This document shows, piece after piece, positions 1-8,654 of a stretch of 64,000 bases of DNA (position 1 is the first letter of the stretch; every line of letters begins with the position of its first letter). A program made the position numbers and the translations under genes. This DNA is from Methylorubrum rhodinum (GTDB lineage: Bacteria > Pseudomonadota > Alphaproteobacteria > Rhizobiales > Beijerinckiaceae): positions 22,078-86,077 of the forward strand of contig NZ_JACHOP010000024.1 of NCBI RefSeq assembly GCF_014199935.1, in the 5' to 3' direction. The notes beneath the pieces are model-generated. The model ran no database searches. It was not told the origin of the DNA and saw only the letters and a list, made by a program, of their open reading frames with translations.

Positions 1-875
1 GCCGCGTTGCCCTGGACCCGCTCGGTGACGTCGGAGCCCTCGACGAACACGCCGGTGACGGCACCGGTCGCGTCCCGCATCGGCTGGTAGACGAAATCGA
101 GGTAGCGCTGCTCCGGCTGGCCGCCGGGCGCGCGCAGGATGGTGAGCGGCGCAGTGTGCGCGCTGTAGCCCTGCCCGCTGCGAAACACTTCGTCGAGAAG
201 CTCGAAAAATCCCTGGCCCTCGATCTCCGGCAGGGCCTCGCGCACCGACTTCCCCACCACGTCGCGGTGGGCGACGAGCTGGCGATAGGCCGGGTTGGCG
301 AATTCGAACACGTGGCCGGGCCCGGACAGCACCGCGACGAAGCTCGGCGACTGCTCGAACAGCCGGTGCAGCCGCTCGCGCTCGGCCGCCATCTGCCGGC
401 CGGACTTCACCGCGGAGGTGGTCTCGGCGCAGGCGCAGAACATGCCGGCGACCCGCCCGTCTTCGTCCCGCACGGGGGTGTAGCCGAAGGAGAAATGCGT
501 CTCCTCCGGATAGCCGTTGCGGTGCATGACGAAGGCGATGTCGTCCATATGGGTCGCCTCGCCGGCATAGGCGCGCGACAGGATCGGCTCCACCTGATCC
601 CAGATGTCGTGCCACAGCGCGTCGAAGGCGCGCCCCATCGCGTAGGGATGACGGGCGCCGCACATCGCGGCGTAGCCGTCGTTGTAGAGGGTGGTGTGGG
701 CCTCGCCCCAGACGATCAGCATCGGCTGGTGCGAGGCCAGCATCACGCCCACCAGCGTCTTGAGCGGGGCGGGCCAGCTCTCGGAAGGCCCGAGCGGGGT
801 CGCGGCCCAGTCGAGCCCACGCATCAGCGCCCCGGACGCGCCGCCGCCCGCGAGGAAGGCGGGGGCCTCACCCAC
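1..875 (-). CDS. PAS-domain sensor protein (probable histidine kinase), C-terminus beyond window
   Basis: The minus-strand frame stays open to the window edge, so this is an N-terminal fragment of about 291 codons. It opens with a segment typical of PAS sensor kinases (DWAATPLGPSESWP, then LIVWGEAHTTLYNDGYAAM). A second PAS follows (LFEQSPSFVAVLSGPGHVFE to FVYQPMRDATGAVTGVFVEG) and ends in the usual SDVTERV linker. Such proteins usually continue into an HWE or HisKA kinase, sometimes with a receiver; none of that is visible, so kinase activity is inferred. The frame is closed upstream by a stop at 1008-1010. The GTG at 875 gives an AVGEAPAFLAGGG leader that family members often carry; ATG at 824 is the alternative. 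It is divergent from the PNPOx-like gene. Confidence 0.8.
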   Translation of the reverse strand, partial: MGEAPAFLAGGGASGALMRGLDWAATPLGPSESWPAPLKTLVGVMLASHQPMLIVWGEAHTTLYNDGYAAMCGARHPYAMGRAFDALWHDIWDQVEPILSRAYAGEATHMDDIAFVMHRNGYPEETHFSFGYTPVRDEDGRVAGMFCACAETTSAVKSGRQMAAERERLHRLFEQSPSFVAVLSGPGHVFEFANPAYRQLVAHRDVVGKSVREALPEIEGQGFFELLDEVFRSGQGYSAHTAPLTILRAPGGQPEQRYLDFVYQPMRDATGAVTGVFVEGSDVTERVQGNA

Positions 876-1172
876 GGCGAGGGACCCGGCGGTGGGGCGC
901 CGGGGCGGCGCTGGCGAGCGAGGGGACGGCGGGGAAAGCGGACAACGGGACGGGTTTGCCTGGGGCGGGGGCTGGCGGGGACGAGCTTGACGGCGCGCTC
1001 GGGGTCTTCAACGCACGAGGAGGGCCGCCGTGCCCTGCTCCGCGCGCATGTTTTGCTGCCCCTCGCCCCTGCCTCGCCGATCGGGTTGCACGGGGGAAGG
1101 GACCGGCGCGGTTCGGCTTGCGCGCCGCCGCCGGAGCGCCCAGCATCGGCCCGCCTTCGCCCGGAGCCCCGC

Positions 1173-1769
1173 TTGGACCCGCTGCCCCCGTTCTACGACG
1201 ACCTCGCCGCCTTCCGCGCGGAGGCGTGGCGGCGGCTGGCCGAGGGGGCGGTGACGGGCCGCAGCCCGTTCCACCTGCCGGCGCTCGCCACCGTCGACGA
1301 AGCGGGGCGCCCGCGGCTGCGCACGGTGGTGCTGCGCGACGCCGACGGCGAGACCGGCACCCTGCGCTTCCACTGCGACGCCCGCTCGGACAAGGCCCGC
1401 GCGATCGCCGCCGGCTCGGGGGTGGCGCTCCACATCTACGATGCGGGGGCCAAGCTGCAGGTGCGGATCGAGGGCAGCGCGCGGCTGCATCGGGACGACG
1501 CGGTGGCGCAGGCCGCCTGGGCCGGCGCGCGGGCGATGAGCCGGGTCTGCTACGGCATCGACCCGGCCCCCGGCACGCCGCTTACGGAGGGCGGCGCCTA
1601 CGCCCTGCCGGACGAGGACCCGCAGGCCCGGATCGGCCGCGAGAACTTCTGCGCGGTGGTGGTGCGGGCCGAGCGCCTCGACCTGCTCTACCTCGACCGC
1701 CGCGGGCACCGCCGGGCGGTTTTTTCGCAGGAGGGGGAGGGATGGCGAGGGGCGTGGGTGGCGCCTTAA
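1173..1769 (+). CDS. Pyridoxamine 5'-phosphate oxidase-family FMN-binding protein
   Basis: 198 aa. This is a PNPOx-like split-barrel flavoprotein of the alr4036 type, probably an FMN- or F420-binding oxidoreductase rather than the vitamin B6 enzyme. The N-terminal helix (FYDDLAAFRAEAWRRL), the strand LRTVVLRDAD, the segment HCDARSDKARAIAAG and the later HIYDAGAKLQVRIEG are characteristic. The frame has no ATG near the conserved start. TTG at 1173, with GGAG about seven bases upstream, is the best candidate because the homologous region begins there. The stop overlaps the metC stop by four bases in convergent orientation. Substrate unknown. Confidence 0.8.
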   Translation: MDPLPPFYDDLAAFRAEAWRRLAEGAVTGRSPFHLPALATVDEAGRPRLRTVVLRDADGETGTLRFHCDARSDKARAIAAGSGVALHIYDAGAKLQVRIEGSARLHRDDAVAQAAWAGARAMSRVCYGIDPAPGTPLTEGGAYALPDEDPQARIGRENFCAVVVRAERLDLLYLDRRGHRRAVFSQEGEGWRGAWVAP

Positions 1770-2953
1770 CCCACGCCCCGCATCCGCGCGAACCCGGCCT
1801 CCAGATCGGCCTTCAGATCCGCCATGTCCTCCAGGCCGATATGGAAGCGCAGGCACGGCCCGCCCGGCTGCCAGCGCGTCGCCGTGCGGTAGAGGGTCGG
1901 GTCGAAGGGGATGACGAGACTCTCGAAGCCGCCCCAGGAGAAGCCCATCCCGAACAGCTCCAGCCCGTCGAGGAAAGCGGCGAGCGCCTCTTCCGGGACG
2001 GGTTTGAGGATCACGCCGAACAGGCCCGAGGCGCCGGAAAAATCGCGCTTCCAGAGGGCGTGGCCGGGATCGTCCGGCAGGCCCGGATGGAGTACCCGCA
2101 GCACCTCGGGCCGACCTTGAAACCACTGGGCCATGTCGAGCCCGCGCGCGCCGTGCTCGCGCAGGCGCAGGCCCATGGTCCGCAACCCTCTGAGTCCCAA
2201 GAAGATGTCTTCGGGGCCGGGGCAGTTGGCGAAGTGCTCGTAGGTGCGCTTGAGTGCCGGATAATGCTTGGCGTTGGCCGAGACGAGACCGAGCAGCAGA
2301 TCCGAGCCGCCGCTGAGATACTTGGTGCCGGCCTCCACCGCGAGATCGACGCCGCGCTCGTGCGGCGGGAACAGAAGCGGCGTCGCCCAGGTGTTGTCCA
2401 TCACCACCGTGCCGCCGCGGGCGTGCATGGCGTCCGCGATGGCCGGCACGTCCTGCATCTCGAAGGTCTGCGAGCCCGGCGCCTCGACCAGCACGGCCCG
2501 CGTGTCGTCGCGCATCAGCGCCGCGATGCCGGCGCCGACCAGGGGATCGTAATACTCGACCTCGACGCCGTAGCGCTTGAGCACGCCGTCGCAGAAGATG
2601 CGGGTCGGGCGGTAGGCGGAATCGGTCACGAGCAGGTGGTCGCCCGCGCTGACGCAGGACATCAGTGCCAGCGTCAGGGCCGAGAGGCCCGACGGCGCCA
2701 GCACCGTGCCGGCCGCGCCCGCGACGTCGGTCCAGGCTTCGCACAGGGCGTCCATCGTCGGCGTGCCCGACGTGCCGTAATTGTAGCGGCCGCGGCGGTG
2801 CTTGATGTCATCGTAGGTCGGATAGAGGACCGTCGATCCGCGATAGATCGGCGTGTTGACGAAGCCGTGCTGCTCGGACGGATCGCGCCCGGCGAGCACG
2901 AGGCGGGTGTCGGCCCCGAAGCGGGCGCGGTCTTGGGGCGGGGACTTGGTCAT
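1766..2953 (-). CDS. metC: Cystathionine beta-lyase
   Basis: 395 aa, normal for the Cys/Met-metabolism PLP enzyme family. It should cleave cystathionine to homocysteine, pyruvate and ammonia in methionine synthesis. Visible markers are the N-terminal phosphate-binding region (RYNYGTSGTPTMDAL), the PLP ring-binding Asp in VVMDNTWATP (about residue 186) and the Schiff-base lysine in AGTKYLSGGSDLL (about residue 211). The WGGFESLVIP segment favours cystathionine beta-lyase over gamma-synthase. The ATG start lies in a normal context. The distinction from other family members rests on motifs only. Confidence 0.9.
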   Translation of the reverse strand: MTKSPPQDRARFGADTRLVLAGRDPSEQHGFVNTPIYRGSTVLYPTYDDIKHRRGRYNYGTSGTPTMDALCEAWTDVAGAAGTVLAPSGLSALTLALMSCVSAGDHLLVTDSAYRPTRIFCDGVLKRYGVEVEYYDPLVGAGIAALMRDDTRAVLVEAPGSQTFEMQDVPAIADAMHARGGTVVMDNTWATPLLFPPHERGVDLAVEAGTKYLSGGSDLLLGLVSANAKHYPALKRTYEHFANCPGPEDIFLGLRGLRTMGLRLREHGARGLDMAQWFQGRPEVLRVLHPGLPDDPGHALWKRDFSGASGLFGVILKPVPEEALAAFLDGLELFGMGFSWGGFESLVIPFDPTLYRTATRWQPGGPCLRFHIGLEDMADLKADLEAGFARMRGVG

Positions 2954-3024
2954 GGGCCTCGGGGCGGGCGAGAGAGCGGGGTTGATGCCCTTTCAGCCTT
3001 GCCCGGTGGGGAGCGTCAAGCGCG

Positions 3025-3630
3025 TCACCAGCGGATCGAGTCCAGGTTGTCACTCATCGCCCGCACCATGCCGTCGTAGGTGAAGAACCGCACCGTCACG
3101 CCGTTGAGCGCCAGACGCGATCGCCGGAAATCGAACCGGCGCTCCTCGATGCTGCCCGGCGCCGGATCGCGTCCGCAGATCACGATGTAGCTGTCATCGA
3201 CGACCTTCCCGCCGAAGGCATTGGTGAAGGCGGTGTCGTGGGGATGGTCATGCTTGGCCCAGCCCCAATCGACGACCTGCCCGAAGCCGTGCTCGATCTG
3301 ACGCGACCAGTGGCGGTAGTGCCGGGTGCCGCCGCTGAACAGGCTCGTCGCCTCGCCCCCCTCGAACTCGATCAGGACGAAGCTGCGGGCGCCGTTGTTG
3401 CCGATGGCGAGGTCGGCCCGGAACAGGCCCTTCACGCCGAATTCGAACTGGATCAGGTTCGGCGTCGGCACGAAGCCGTAGGCCAGGAGGCAGGCCATGT
3501 GCGGGCGGGCGCGGATTTCCGCCAGAACCGCCCGCTCCTTGAACGAGACGTGGGCGGCCAGCCAGTCCTTGAACGTGGCCAGTTCGCGCTCCGCCCGTCG
3601 CGGATCGAAGGCAATCCGCCCGAGCGGCAA
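3025..3630 (-). CDS. DUF4263 (Shedu SduA C-terminal-like) predicted nuclease
   Basis: 201 aa. The protein matches what I know of the DUF4263/Shedu nuclease domain, a PD-(D/E)XK-type fold. Markers are ADLAIG (candidate metal-binding Asp), FVLIEFEGG (the E-x-E catalytic strand), the helix HWSRQIEHGFGQVVDWGWA, then SYIVICGRD, RRFDFRRSRLA and the C-terminal FFTYDGMV. It is short for SduA: only about 75 residues precede the nuclease core, so the long regulatory N-terminus of classical Shedu is missing. It starts three bases after the stop of the upstream 80-aa gene, so the two are probably co-transcribed. Anti-phage function is an inference from the domain family. Confidence 0.75.
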   Translation of the reverse strand: MPLGRIAFDPRRAERELATFKDWLAAHVSFKERAVLAEIRARPHMACLLAYGFVPTPNLIQFEFGVKGLFRADLAIGNNGARSFVLIEFEGGEATSLFSGGTRHYRHWSRQIEHGFGQVVDWGWAKHDHPHDTAFTNAFGGKVVDDSYIVICGRDPAPGSIEERRFDFRRSRLALNGVTVRFFTYDGMVRAMSDNLDSIRW

Positions 3631-3633
3631 GCG

Positions 3634-3876
3634 TCAGAGGCCGGCGCGGTCGACGACGCTGAGGATGCGGGCGCGCCCGTCCTCGGATCGAGTCCAGAGG
3701 ACGCGCTTGGTCCGCCCGATCCGGGTCAGCACCCGGTCGTCGGCGACGTGGCGGTGCAGTTCGGGGTGGGCCGCCGGATTGCCGAGCCGGTCAGCCACCT
3801 CGGCCTTCTCGCTGTCGCTGAGTCGGTCGTAACCGGGCTCGGCCTGATAGCTCACATCGATCGATTGCGTGTCCAT
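3634..3876 (-). CDS. Small protein, possible RelE/ParE-like toxin fold, upstream partner of the DUF4263 gene
   Basis: 80 aa. The C-terminal half (DRVLTRIGRTKRVLWTRSED then ARILSVVDR) has the pattern of a RelE/ParE toxin: a strand with Arg, a hydrophobic RVLW strand, a turn, and a last strand. The N-terminal half (GYDRLSDSEKAEVADRLGNP) reads as helical. No antitoxin gene sits beside it. Its only close neighbour is the DUF4263 nuclease, three bases downstream on the same strand, so any functional link would be with that protein. It could also be an unrelated small conserved protein; the RelE assignment is tentative. Confidence 0.6.
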   Translation of the reverse strand: MDTQSIDVSYQAEPGYDRLSDSEKAEVADRLGNPAAHPELHRHVADDRVLTRIGRTKRVLWTRSEDGRARILSVVDRAGL

Positions 3877-3955
3877 CGCGAACGTCCGGATCGAGACGGC
3901 ACAACCGTAGCACGCCTCCGCCGGAAAGCGGAGGCCGCTCCGTGCCCTGGAGGAC

Positions 3956-4129
3956 TCAGCCCTTCTCCCCCTCCGGGTCGTCGGTCGCGGCCTCCTCGTA
4001 GGCCTGGAGCCAGGCGGCCCGGTCCTGCGAGCCTTCCGGGTAGGGGCAGGAATCCGCGCTCTGGCCGTAGAGCCGGGCGTTGCGCCCTTGGATGAAGGGG
4101 CTGTCGCTGGCTGTCGCCTGCTCGTTCAT
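3956..4129 (-). CDS. Rmf/CrpP-family ribosome modulation factor-like protein
   Basis: 57 aa. The conserved core is FIQGRNARLYG followed by CPYPEG, then RAAWLQAYEEA. It matches the E. coli RMF pattern (G...G...CPY....R..WL..W..A). RMF dimerises ribosomes in stationary phase, and alphaproteobacterial relatives are mostly uncharacterised. The ATG at 4129 has GGAG about seven bases upstream. A longer open frame runs upstream, but its translation is Arg/Ala-rich antisense sequence with no recognisable features, so I use the internal start. Confidence 0.8.
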   Translation of the reverse strand: MNEQATASDSPFIQGRNARLYGQSADSCPYPEGSQDRAAWLQAYEEAATDDPEGEKG

Positions 4130-4253
4130 GGCGGAGGCTCCGAAATGTCCTGAAAGGGGCCGGCGTGGCGCCCGCCCCAGGCTTCGGTTCGTTAACGGGG
4201 GCGGCGCTAGGGTGTTTCCGTTCCCTGCGTTGTGTCTTCGGGAAGTGTCTCCA

Positions 4254-4538
4254 GTGAGTCTGTCGCGCGTCATCGCCTTCGGGACGATCACCGGCCTCGG
4301 CAGCCTGAGCGTCGTCTTCGTCGCCGCCGACCGCCTCGCCCATCCGGCCATCGCCGCCACGGCGCCGCCGGTGATGGCGCGGGCCGTCCCCGCCCTGCCG
4401 GAGCCCGCCACCACCGGCACCGTCACCCAGGGGCCGGCGGTCGAGCCGCCCAAGGCGCGGGCGATGACCGGCTTCGACACCGAGCGCCTCAACGCCCTGA
4501 TGCGCGGCGAAACCCTGGTCAGCGCCAAGAAGCGCTGA
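4254..4538 (+). CDS. Small hypothetical protein with N-terminal membrane or signal segment
   Basis: 94 aa. The N-terminus SLSRVIAFGTITGLGSLSVV is a hydrophobic segment that could be an uncleaved anchor or signal peptide. It is followed by a Pro/Ala-rich stretch and a short polar tail (FDTERLNALMRGETLVSAKK). The GTG start at 4254 has a GGAAG ribosome site about nine bases upstream. It is divergent from the Rmf-like gene, with about 124 bases between the starts. I do not recognise the family. Confidence 0.6.
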   Translation: MSLSRVIAFGTITGLGSLSVVFVAADRLAHPAIAATAPPVMARAVPALPEPATTGTVTQGPAVEPPKARAMTGFDTERLNALMRGETLVSAKKR

Positions 4539-4737
4539 TTCTGTTGCTTGGGCCTCAAGCGCCGGCGGCTGCGTCCGCGGCCTTAGGCTGCTCGCTCCGC
4601 TAGACGCCTCGGCTGGCGCCGAGGCCGCTGCGCGCGGCGCTCTTCGCGCCGGGCGATACGGAGCTGCCGCGCGACCACGCTGACCAGCGGGTTCGATCAG
4701 GCTACAAGCGGCGCCCGCCACCGCCGGGACGTCACCG

Positions 4738-5592
4738 TTGGGCCTCCTCTACGCGCTCGCCGCCTATCTGAGCTGGGGCCTCGTCGTCCCGGTGCATTTC
4801 CGGCTGCTCGCCGGCATCCCCGCCGAGACGATCCTGGCCCAGCGCATCGCGTGGTCGGCGCTGTTCGTCACCGCATTGATCGCGCTGCTGCGCCGACGGC
4901 TGGCCAATCCGTTCCCGCTCAAGCCCCGCCACGCCCTGCTCGTCGTCTCGGCCGGGCTGATCGCCTTCAACTGGCTGCTCTACCTGCGTGCGGTCGAGAC
5001 CGGGCACATGCTCGATGCGAGCCTGGGCTACTACATCAACCCGTTGGTCTCGGTGGCGCTCGGCGCCCTCGTCTTCGGCGAACGCTTGCGCCCGCTCCAG
5101 GCGGTGGCAGTCGGGATCGCGGTGCTCGGGGTCGTCATCGCGGTCGTGATGGCCGGGCGCCTGCCGCTGCTCTCGCTCGGGCTCGCGGTCAGCTTCGCGC
5201 TCTACGGGCTGACCCGGAAGATCGTCGGCGTCGACGGCACGGTCGGCTTCTGCGCCGAGACCTTTTTGCTGCTGCCCGCGGCTTTGGGTTACCTGCTGCT
5301 CGCGGCCCCGCCGGTGCCGAGCGATGCGCGCACGTGGTCGCTGCTCGCGCTCACCGGCGTGACCACCGCCCTGCCGCTGATCTGGTTCGCGGCGGCGGCC
5401 ACCCGCCTGACGCTCGCGACGCTCGGGCTGATGCAGTACCTCGCCCCCACCTGCCTCATGCTGCTCAGCACGCTGGCCTACGGCGAGACCCTGAGCGAGG
5501 ATCGGATCGTGCTGTTCGCCCTGATCTGGATCGCGCTGGTGCTCTACGCCACCGACGCGCTTCGGCAGAACCGCCAAAGGCGCATGCGATGA
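4738..5592 (+). CDS. rarD: RarD-type EamA-family transporter
   Basis: 284 aa with about ten hydrophobic segments, the two-fold EamA repeat of the drug/metabolite transporter superfamily. The N-terminus LLYALAAYLSWGL and the segment LLYLRAVETGHMLDASLGYY with INPL are RarD-like. RarD was named for a chloramphenicol phenotype, but its natural substrate is not settled. The start is TTG at 4738, chosen because the protein aligns from there and no ATG lies close upstream. The stop overlaps the start of the next gene (ATGA), so the two are translationally coupled. Confidence 0.85.
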   Translation: MGLLYALAAYLSWGLVVPVHFRLLAGIPAETILAQRIAWSALFVTALIALLRRRLANPFPLKPRHALLVVSAGLIAFNWLLYLRAVETGHMLDASLGYYINPLVSVALGALVFGERLRPLQAVAVGIAVLGVVIAVVMAGRLPLLSLGLAVSFALYGLTRKIVGVDGTVGFCAETFLLLPAALGYLLLAAPPVPSDARTWSLLALTGVTTALPLIWFAAAATRLTLATLGLMQYLAPTCLMLLSTLAYGETLSEDRIVLFALIWIALVLYATDALRQNRQRRMR

Positions 5593-6569
5593 CCCGGCTC
5601 AACCGCATCACCGACATTTCGGGAATCCGCGTCGGCCACGCCGAGGACGAGCGGGTGGCGAGCGGCGTCACCGCCTTGGTCTTCGATTCCCCCTTCGTCA
5701 CCGCGGTCGATGTCCGCGGCGGCGGGCCCGGCACGCGGGAGACCGACCTGCTCGACCCCGCCGCGACCGTGCCCGCCGTCGACGGGCTGGTGCTGTCGGG
5801 CGGCTCGGCCTTCGGGCTCGATGCCGCGGCGGGTGCCGTGGCGTGGCTCGCCGGGCAGGGCCGGGGCTTTCCGGTCGGCGACGTGCGGGTGCCGATCGTG
5901 CCGGGCGCGATCCTGTTCGATCTCCTCAACGGCGGCGACAAGCACTGGGGCCGCTTCCCGCCCTATCGCGACCTTGGTTACGCGGCGGCGGAGAGTGCCC
6001 GCGACGGCGCCTTCGCGCTGGGCTCGGTCGGGGCGGGCTACGGGGCGCGCACCGCCAACCTCAAGGGCGGCCTCGGCTCGGCCTCTTCCGAAGTGGTCGG
6101 CCTCGACGGCGTGCAGGTCGGCGCCTTGGTCGCCGTCAACGCCTTCGGCCGGGTGACGATGGGGCGGGGGCCGCATTTCTGGGCCGCGCCGTTCGAGCGG
6201 GACGGCGAATTCGGCGGCCTCGGGCTACCTGCCCCGCTGCCGCCGGACCTCCTGACATGGCCGCGGGAGACCCCGCCGGGGGCGAGCACGACGCTCGCGG
6301 TCGTTGCCACCGATGCGGCGCTCACCAAGGCGCAGGCCAAGCGCCTCGCCATGGCCGCCCATGACGGGTTGGCCCGCGCCATCCACCCGGTCCACACCCC
6401 GCTCGACGGCGACATGGTGTTCGCGGTCTCGACCGGACGCCGACCGGTCGCCGACATGGCCCGCCTTGCGTCGGCCGCCGCCGACACCCTGGCCCGCGCC
6501 GTGGCGATCGGCGTCTACGAAGCAACGCGCCTGCCGAGCCTCGACCTCCCGGCTTGGCGCGAGCTGTAG
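5589..6569 (+). CDS. P1-family (S58, DmpA-like) peptidase
   Basis: 326 aa. This is an N-terminal-nucleophile hydrolase of the DmpA/BapA type; characterised members are aminopeptidases acting on D-amino acid or beta-amino acid peptides. It begins RLNRITDISGIRVGHAED, typical of the family, and carries the glycine-rich LVLSGGSAFGLDAA. The self-cleavage site is visible as NLKGGLGSAS, where the Ser after Gly becomes the nucleophile on autoproteolysis. It is coupled to rarD by a four-base overlap. Substrate cannot be told from sequence. Confidence 0.88.
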   Translation: MTRLNRITDISGIRVGHAEDERVASGVTALVFDSPFVTAVDVRGGGPGTRETDLLDPAATVPAVDGLVLSGGSAFGLDAAAGAVAWLAGQGRGFPVGDVRVPIVPGAILFDLLNGGDKHWGRFPPYRDLGYAAAESARDGAFALGSVGAGYGARTANLKGGLGSASSEVVGLDGVQVGALVAVNAFGRVTMGRGPHFWAAPFERDGEFGGLGLPAPLPPDLLTWPRETPPGASTTLAVVATDAALTKAQAKRLAMAAHDGLARAIHPVHTPLDGDMVFAVSTGRRPVADMARLASAAADTLARAVAIGVYEATRLPSLDLPAWREL

Positions 6570-6578
6570 TCCGGGATC

Positions 6579-6676
6579 CCAAAGGACGTGTCCTTTGGCG
6601 GGGCACCGGGGCAGAGCCCCGGTTTCCTTCCAAACCAGGGCTCTGCCCTGGACCCGCGAAAGGACTTGTCCTTTCG
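6579..6676. repeat. Cluster of four tandem hairpins between convergent genes
   Basis: Four perfect hairpins lie in 98 bases: CCAAAGGAC/GTCCTTTGG (6579-6598), ACCGGGGC/GCCCCGGT (6605-6623), CCAGGGC/GCCCTGG (6635-6651) and CGAAAGGAC/GTCCTTTCG (6657-6676). The outer two share the same core, as do the inner two, so the whole block is a nested palindrome. It separates the convergent peptidase and ETF-QO genes and probably acts as a bidirectional terminator. It resembles dispersed repeats of related genomes (inference). Confidence 0.8.
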
Positions 6677-6699
6677 AAACCTGGACTTGGGCGTGGGCC

Positions 6700-8373
6700 C
6701 TATAGGTTCGTGTAGTTCGGGCCGCCCGGCCCTTCCGGCGTGACCCAGTTGATGTTCTGGTTCGGGTCCTTGATATCGCACGTCTTGCAGTGGACGCAGT
6801 TCTGCGCGTTGATCTGGAAGCGCACGCCGTCGCTCGCCGCCTTGTCCTCGACCCACTCGTAGACGCCGGCCGGGCAGTAGCGGCCGGAAGGCCCGCCGTA
6901 GACGTCGTGCTCGGACGTCTTCTGCAACTCCATGTCCTTCACCTTGAGATGGACCGGCTGGTCCTCCTCGTGGTTGGTGTTCGACAGGTAGACCGAGGAG
7001 AGACGATCGAAAGTCAGCTTGCCGTCGGGCTTCGGGTAGACGATCGGCGTCACCTCCGAGAGCGGCTTGAGACAGGCATGGTCCGGCTTGCCGTGGCCGA
7101 GCGTGCCGAACAGCGACGCGTCGGCGATGGTGTTGGTCCACATGTCGAGACCGCCGAGGCCCACGCCGACCAGCGTGCCGTACTTCGACCAAAGCGGCTT
7201 GACGTTGCGCACCGGCTTCAGGTCGCGCCCGATCGGGCTGTCGCGCCAGCCCTCCTCGTAGGCCGTCAGCTCGTCGCCCTGGCGCCCCTGCGCCAGCGCA
7301 TCGAAGATGGCGTCGGCCGCCTGAATCCCCGACAGGATCGCGTTGTGCGAGCCCTTGATGCGCGGCACGTTCACGAAGCCCGCCGAGTCGCCCACCAGAC
7401 AGCCGCCGGGAAAGACGAGCTTGGGCACCGATTGCCAGCCGCCCTCCATGATGGCCCGCGCGCCGTAGCCGATGCGCTTGGCCCCCTCAAAGGTCTCGGC
7501 GATCATCGGATGGGTCTTGAAGCGCTGGAACTCCTCGAACGGCGACAGGGTCGGGTTCTCGTAGTTCAGGTGCGTGACGAAGCCGACCGAGAGCAGGTGG
7601 TCGTCGAAGTGGTAGAGCCACGAGCCGCCGCCGGCCTTGTTCGGCAGCGGCCAGCCCATGGTGTGCTGGACGAGACCCGGCTGGAATTTTTCCGGAGAGA
7701 GCTGCCAGAGTTCCTTGACCCCCAGTCCGTACTTCTGGTGGTCGCTGTTCCGGTTCAGCCCGAACTTGTCGATGAGCGTCTTGGTGAGCGAGCCGCGGGC
7801 ACCTTCGCCGAACACCGTGTACTTGGCGCGCAATTCCATGCCGCGGGTGAAGTCGTCGCGGGCCTCGCCCGAGCGGGCGATGCCGAGGTCGCCCGTGGCC
7901 ACGCCCTGGACCGTGCCGCGGTCGTCAGTGAGCACCTCGGACGCCGGGAAGCCCGGATAGATCTCGACGCCGAGTTCTTCCGCCTTGGCGCCGAGCCACT
8001 TCACGGTGTTCGACAGCGAGCCGACGAAGTTGCCGTGGTTCGACAGCAGCTTGGGAAAGAACACGTTCGGCAGCGTCAGGCCGCTGTTCTTGGTGAGGAA
8101 CAGGAACTCGTCGCGTTCCACCGCGGTCTTGAGCGGGCGGTCGGGATCGTCGCGCCATTCGGGCAGCAGCGTGTCGAGGCCGATGGGATCGACCACCGCG
8201 CCGGAGAGGATGTGCGCGCCGACCTCGCCGCCCTTCTCGACGACGACGACGGAGACCTCCTCGCCCTTCTCCGCCGAGAGCTGCTTGAGGCGGATCGCGG
8301 CGGCGAGCCCCGCGGGCCCGGCGCCCACGATCACCACGTCGAAATCCATGCCTTCGCGTTCGGGCAGCGCCAT
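6700..8373 (-). CDS. Electron transfer flavoprotein-ubiquinone oxidoreductase
   Basis: 557 aa, full length. It passes electrons from reduced ETF to ubiquinone at the inner membrane, linking fatty-acid and amino-acid oxidation to respiration. The FAD-binding Rossmann motif is at the N-terminus (VVIVGAGPAGLAAAIRLK). The C-terminal ferredoxin-like part has the four cluster cysteines: one in GRYCPAGVYEW and three in NCVHCKTCDIKDP. The LSGAVVDP segment is also typical. It is monocistronic here, and the etfAB genes are not in the window. Confidence 0.95.
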   Translation of the reverse strand: MALPEREGMDFDVVIVGAGPAGLAAAIRLKQLSAEKGEEVSVVVVEKGGEVGAHILSGAVVDPIGLDTLLPEWRDDPDRPLKTAVERDEFLFLTKNSGLTLPNVFFPKLLSNHGNFVGSLSNTVKWLGAKAEELGVEIYPGFPASEVLTDDRGTVQGVATGDLGIARSGEARDDFTRGMELRAKYTVFGEGARGSLTKTLIDKFGLNRNSDHQKYGLGVKELWQLSPEKFQPGLVQHTMGWPLPNKAGGGSWLYHFDDHLLSVGFVTHLNYENPTLSPFEEFQRFKTHPMIAETFEGAKRIGYGARAIMEGGWQSVPKLVFPGGCLVGDSAGFVNVPRIKGSHNAILSGIQAADAIFDALAQGRQGDELTAYEEGWRDSPIGRDLKPVRNVKPLWSKYGTLVGVGLGGLDMWTNTIADASLFGTLGHGKPDHACLKPLSEVTPIVYPKPDGKLTFDRLSSVYLSNTNHEEDQPVHLKVKDMELQKTSEHDVYGGPSGRYCPAGVYEWVEDKAASDGVRFQINAQNCVHCKTCDIKDPNQNINWVTPEGPGGPNYTNL

Positions 8374-8654
8374 CCTGTCTCCTCCTGCGGTGTGCCGGGG
8401 CGCCGACGCGCTCTTACGGCCCGCTCCAACGGTCTAGATTTCTCTCAATCGATTCCAAGGTAGGAAGGCAAGGCCGTCCGGGTAGCGGCAGCTCTGCGCG
8501 ATGATGAAGCATCGCCATAAAGCAGGCCCGACGGCGCTCGCGGAGAGCCAAGACCAAAGGTCGCGCGCATCTTCCTGAATACGATATACATGGAGCGCTC
8601 CTGCGGCGTTCCGCGAGCCCCGCTGCCGTTGCCCCTGGGGCGGCGGCGCGCCAC

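Noticed and set aside
4732..5577. Minus-strand frame rich in Gln/Glu/Arg opposite rarD
   Set aside because: It is the antisense of transmembrane codons. RarD on the plus strand is clear.
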